Assembly: GCA_944472155.2 (NCBI GenBank)
Contig: OX235279.1
Location: 116,428,110-116,492,109 of the forward strand
Direction of reading: 5' to 3'
Length of the DNA: 64,000 bases
Origin: Trichobilharzia szidati
Lineage: Eukaryota > Platyhelminthes > Trematoda > Strigeidida > Schistosomatidae
The notes below the pieces were generated by a model, which was not told where the DNA came from, searched no databases, and saw only the letters and a list, made by a program, of their open reading frames with translations. This document shows positions 56,344 through 64,000 of the stretch, piece after piece. Each line of letters begins with the position of its first letter. The stretch's first letter is position 1. Both the position numbers and the translations under genes were made by a program.

Positions 56344-57035
56344 CATGGTTTCACCACTCTACCAGCCGTTGAGATCATTTAGAAGGGCTAGGGTGGACAT
56401 GTTAATATGTTTTTCTAGGCTCCTTTTGAAACTGTCAGGCCTTTCACAGGATCTAATCTCAGAGGGTAGTTGGTTCCAAAGTTTGCAATATTTAATGGTG
56501 AAGAAGTTAGCTCTAGTGGTGAGCTTATGGGTGTTAACCTTGAGAAGGCAGTTATGGTTGCGTAGTCCATACGATTTAGGATTAGCCCAGGTTATAGACG
56601 AGTTACTTTTACAGTGCTTTCTTATAACTTTGAATAAGAGAAATAAATTGCACTTCACTCTCCTTAACCATAAGGGTTCTAAGTCCAGTCGAATACATCT
56701 GTCAAGGTATTCTATTTGCTGATCATAACCTAATATGCGTTTCGTGAGGAATCTTTGGACACTTTCAACTTTTTTTCTGTCTGCTGATTTAAAGCTACTG
56801 TATAAGTGGGCACAGTATTCAAGTTTGGGGCGAATGCATATCTTATATATGGCTAATCTGACTTCTGGGGTGTAAAAGTTGCGTAGCACAAAGCCGGTTA
56901 GACGTTTACAATCAGATACCACCTTATTTGCATGTTCAGTAGAAAAATGACTCGGTCGCAGTGCAGCGCGTATGCTGGAAATTACCGCATTGATTGTCTT
57001 AGAGAATATCTTGATTAACACCTAAGCAGCAGTGA
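56344..57035 (-). pseudogene. Non-LTR retrotransposon RT C-terminal fragment, CR1/Jockey-type
   Basis: Open frame of 220 codons with the typical region following the RT palm in CR1/Jockey-like elements: YTPEVRLAIYKICIRPKLEY, SVQRFLTKRILGYDQQ, YLDRCIRLDLEPLWLRRVK, and WNQLPSEIRSCERPDSFKRS near the end. 5' truncated just after about 57021 and ending without an evident A tail. No catalytic motif is present. It is a different family from the RTE elements here. The frame is intact, so the insertion is fairly young. Confidence 0.8.
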
Positions 57036-57054
57036 ATTTTATAGTGGCATACAG

Positions 57055-57515
57055 TGTCTTCATCTCAATTTCCATTATGGATTTCGCGTCATCCGAGGTT
57101 CCCACTACGGTTAATTCTCAGCGTTTTCCTCAAATTTCAAGCTATCTCTGTTAATTGTCTCGACGTATTGTTCGTATTCCGTGGAATTAAGAGGTCCATT
57201 CGCATGTTACCTCGCAACTTACGAGTTGATAACATTGATAACCCTTCAGTTTTATTTCCGAGTGTAGTATGCTCTTCAGACGCAGTAAATAATTTTCAGT
57301 TATGCGGAACTGTTGCAGTAAGACAACATGTATTGCGTGCCTGTCAGTTGTGTAATTGAACTCTGTTTCTTCGTGTTGACATCGAAAGTCCATCCCAATA
57401 TAGTAAATTCCGGATATGATTATGAGCAATAGTTTGTGCTCGAAACGTCACCAGTTAATATAACTGTACAACACTGTGTGATTTATCAAACTAAAATCTT
57501 ATCCATAAGGGACTT
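57055..57515 (+). repeat. PLE (second subfamily-like) 3' end fragment
   Basis: The end 57415-57510 matches the PLE tail: 'gattatgagcaatagtttgt' then 'gctcgaaacgtcaccagtta' and 'acaacactgtgtgatttatc'. The part 57055-57414 is assigned to it only by position; it has an open frame without known motifs. Confidence 0.55.
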
Positions 57516-57765
57516 GTCATTAGTCCGACGCGCCGAGATTATAGTAAAGTCTTTACTTCACTAACATTTGCAACTTCAGTCCCACTTTTGAAATCAAAGA
57601 AAAGCAGATTATCAGCTAAGTCTTCACTGTCCTAGTGCATAATGCTATTCAGGCAAAACAGTGTCACACAGGTGAGTGCATGCCTGAAAATCTTTCGAAA
57701 AAATTACTGACAGGCATAGTATTATGGAAGAAACAATAAATATGGAGTATCAACGAGTTGCTCAC

Positions 57766-63695
<5,930 letters not shown>

Positions 63696-63699
63696 GTGC

Positions 63700-64000
63700 T
63701 GCCCTACGAGCTGCACACCAACTTGAGTTTCCCGGACAGTGGTAGGATGTGACGAGTTAAACAAAACAACACTAGGAAGAGTGACGTGTAATGGATCGAA
63801 AATTGAATTATACAAGATGTGAAATGAGTTTTTAAAATGTTTGCATAAAACGGGAAATTAGGGTTTTCAGGGGGTGGTGGTGAGTGCAACCTTTGGACTC
63901 AGTGGTTGGTTCACATATAGTGAACTTGTTTGTTATGTTTAAATACCCCCAAAGTCTACTTTCCAATCCTATAGGTTCACAAGGAAAACGTCCAGCTAAT
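63700..64000. other. Upstream of PABP, probable promoter region
   Basis: No open frame with motifs. On the minus strand there is a pyrimidine-rich 'ccaccaccccctgaaaaccc' near 63880 and a short TATA-like stretch near 63940, neither strong. Likely PABP upstream region. Confidence 0.35.

Overview
The window looks like genomic DNA of a parasitic flatworm, most likely a schistosome. It is AT-rich and intron-dense. The first introns of two genes are only 32 to 43 bp while later introns run to kilobases, a pattern known from schistosomes. The retroelement load fits too: SR2-like RTE elements, Penelope-like elements (PLEs) with a GIY-YIG domain, and tRNA-derived SINEs. No bacterial, viral or CRISPR features are seen.

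Three host genes are supported, all on the minus strand. From right to left: (1) a cytoplasmic poly(A)-binding protein with four RRMs and an MLLE domain (start codon at 63624, coding to 57766, possibly a last small exon at 53494-53520). (2) A UBXN4/erasin-type UBX protein reconstructed from nine exons between 52121 and 38210; the exon phases agree and give 441 codons plus a stop. (3) The N-terminal half of a PLP-dependent aromatic-amino-acid/histidine decarboxylase (exons at 17420-17620, 15314-15427, 11959-12075, 7032-7178 and 5294-5404); the PLP-lysine half is not in the window and presumably lies left of base 1. The first gene acts in mRNA stability and translation, the second in ER-associated degradation, the third in biogenic-amine synthesis. 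They look like ordinary neighbours, not a pathway.

Most remaining sequence is mobile DNA. 1-2335: an SR2 3' end, an inverted PLE dimer and another PLE fragment, all left of the last visible decarboxylase exon. 5.4-17.4 kb: decarboxylase introns holding a full PLE ORF, SINEs and a MITE-like inverted repeat. 17.6-38.2 kb: intergenic, dominated by a nested array at 21.4-34.9 kb. There an old plus-strand SR2 copy is split by a minus-strand SR2-bearing insert and by an inverted PLE dimer, and the dimer is itself split by an intact RTE-type element; target-site duplications (TSDs) are readable at the last two levels. 38.2-52.1 kb: UBXN4, with SINEs and RTE remnants in its introns. 52.1-64 kb: the PABP locus, with a near full-length SR2 copy in intron 3 flanked by a 12-bp TSD.

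The most interesting observations are: the two PLE inverted dimers with the same asymmetric architecture and TSDs around the whole dimer; a PLE-tail hairpin with one compensated base-pair change directly before GAAAC; SINEs sharing their 3' tail with SR2; an A-rich leader directly before the PABP start codon; two abutting perfect palindromes in a UBXN4 intron; and an unexplained 1.3-kb stretch at 25.7-27.0 kb.
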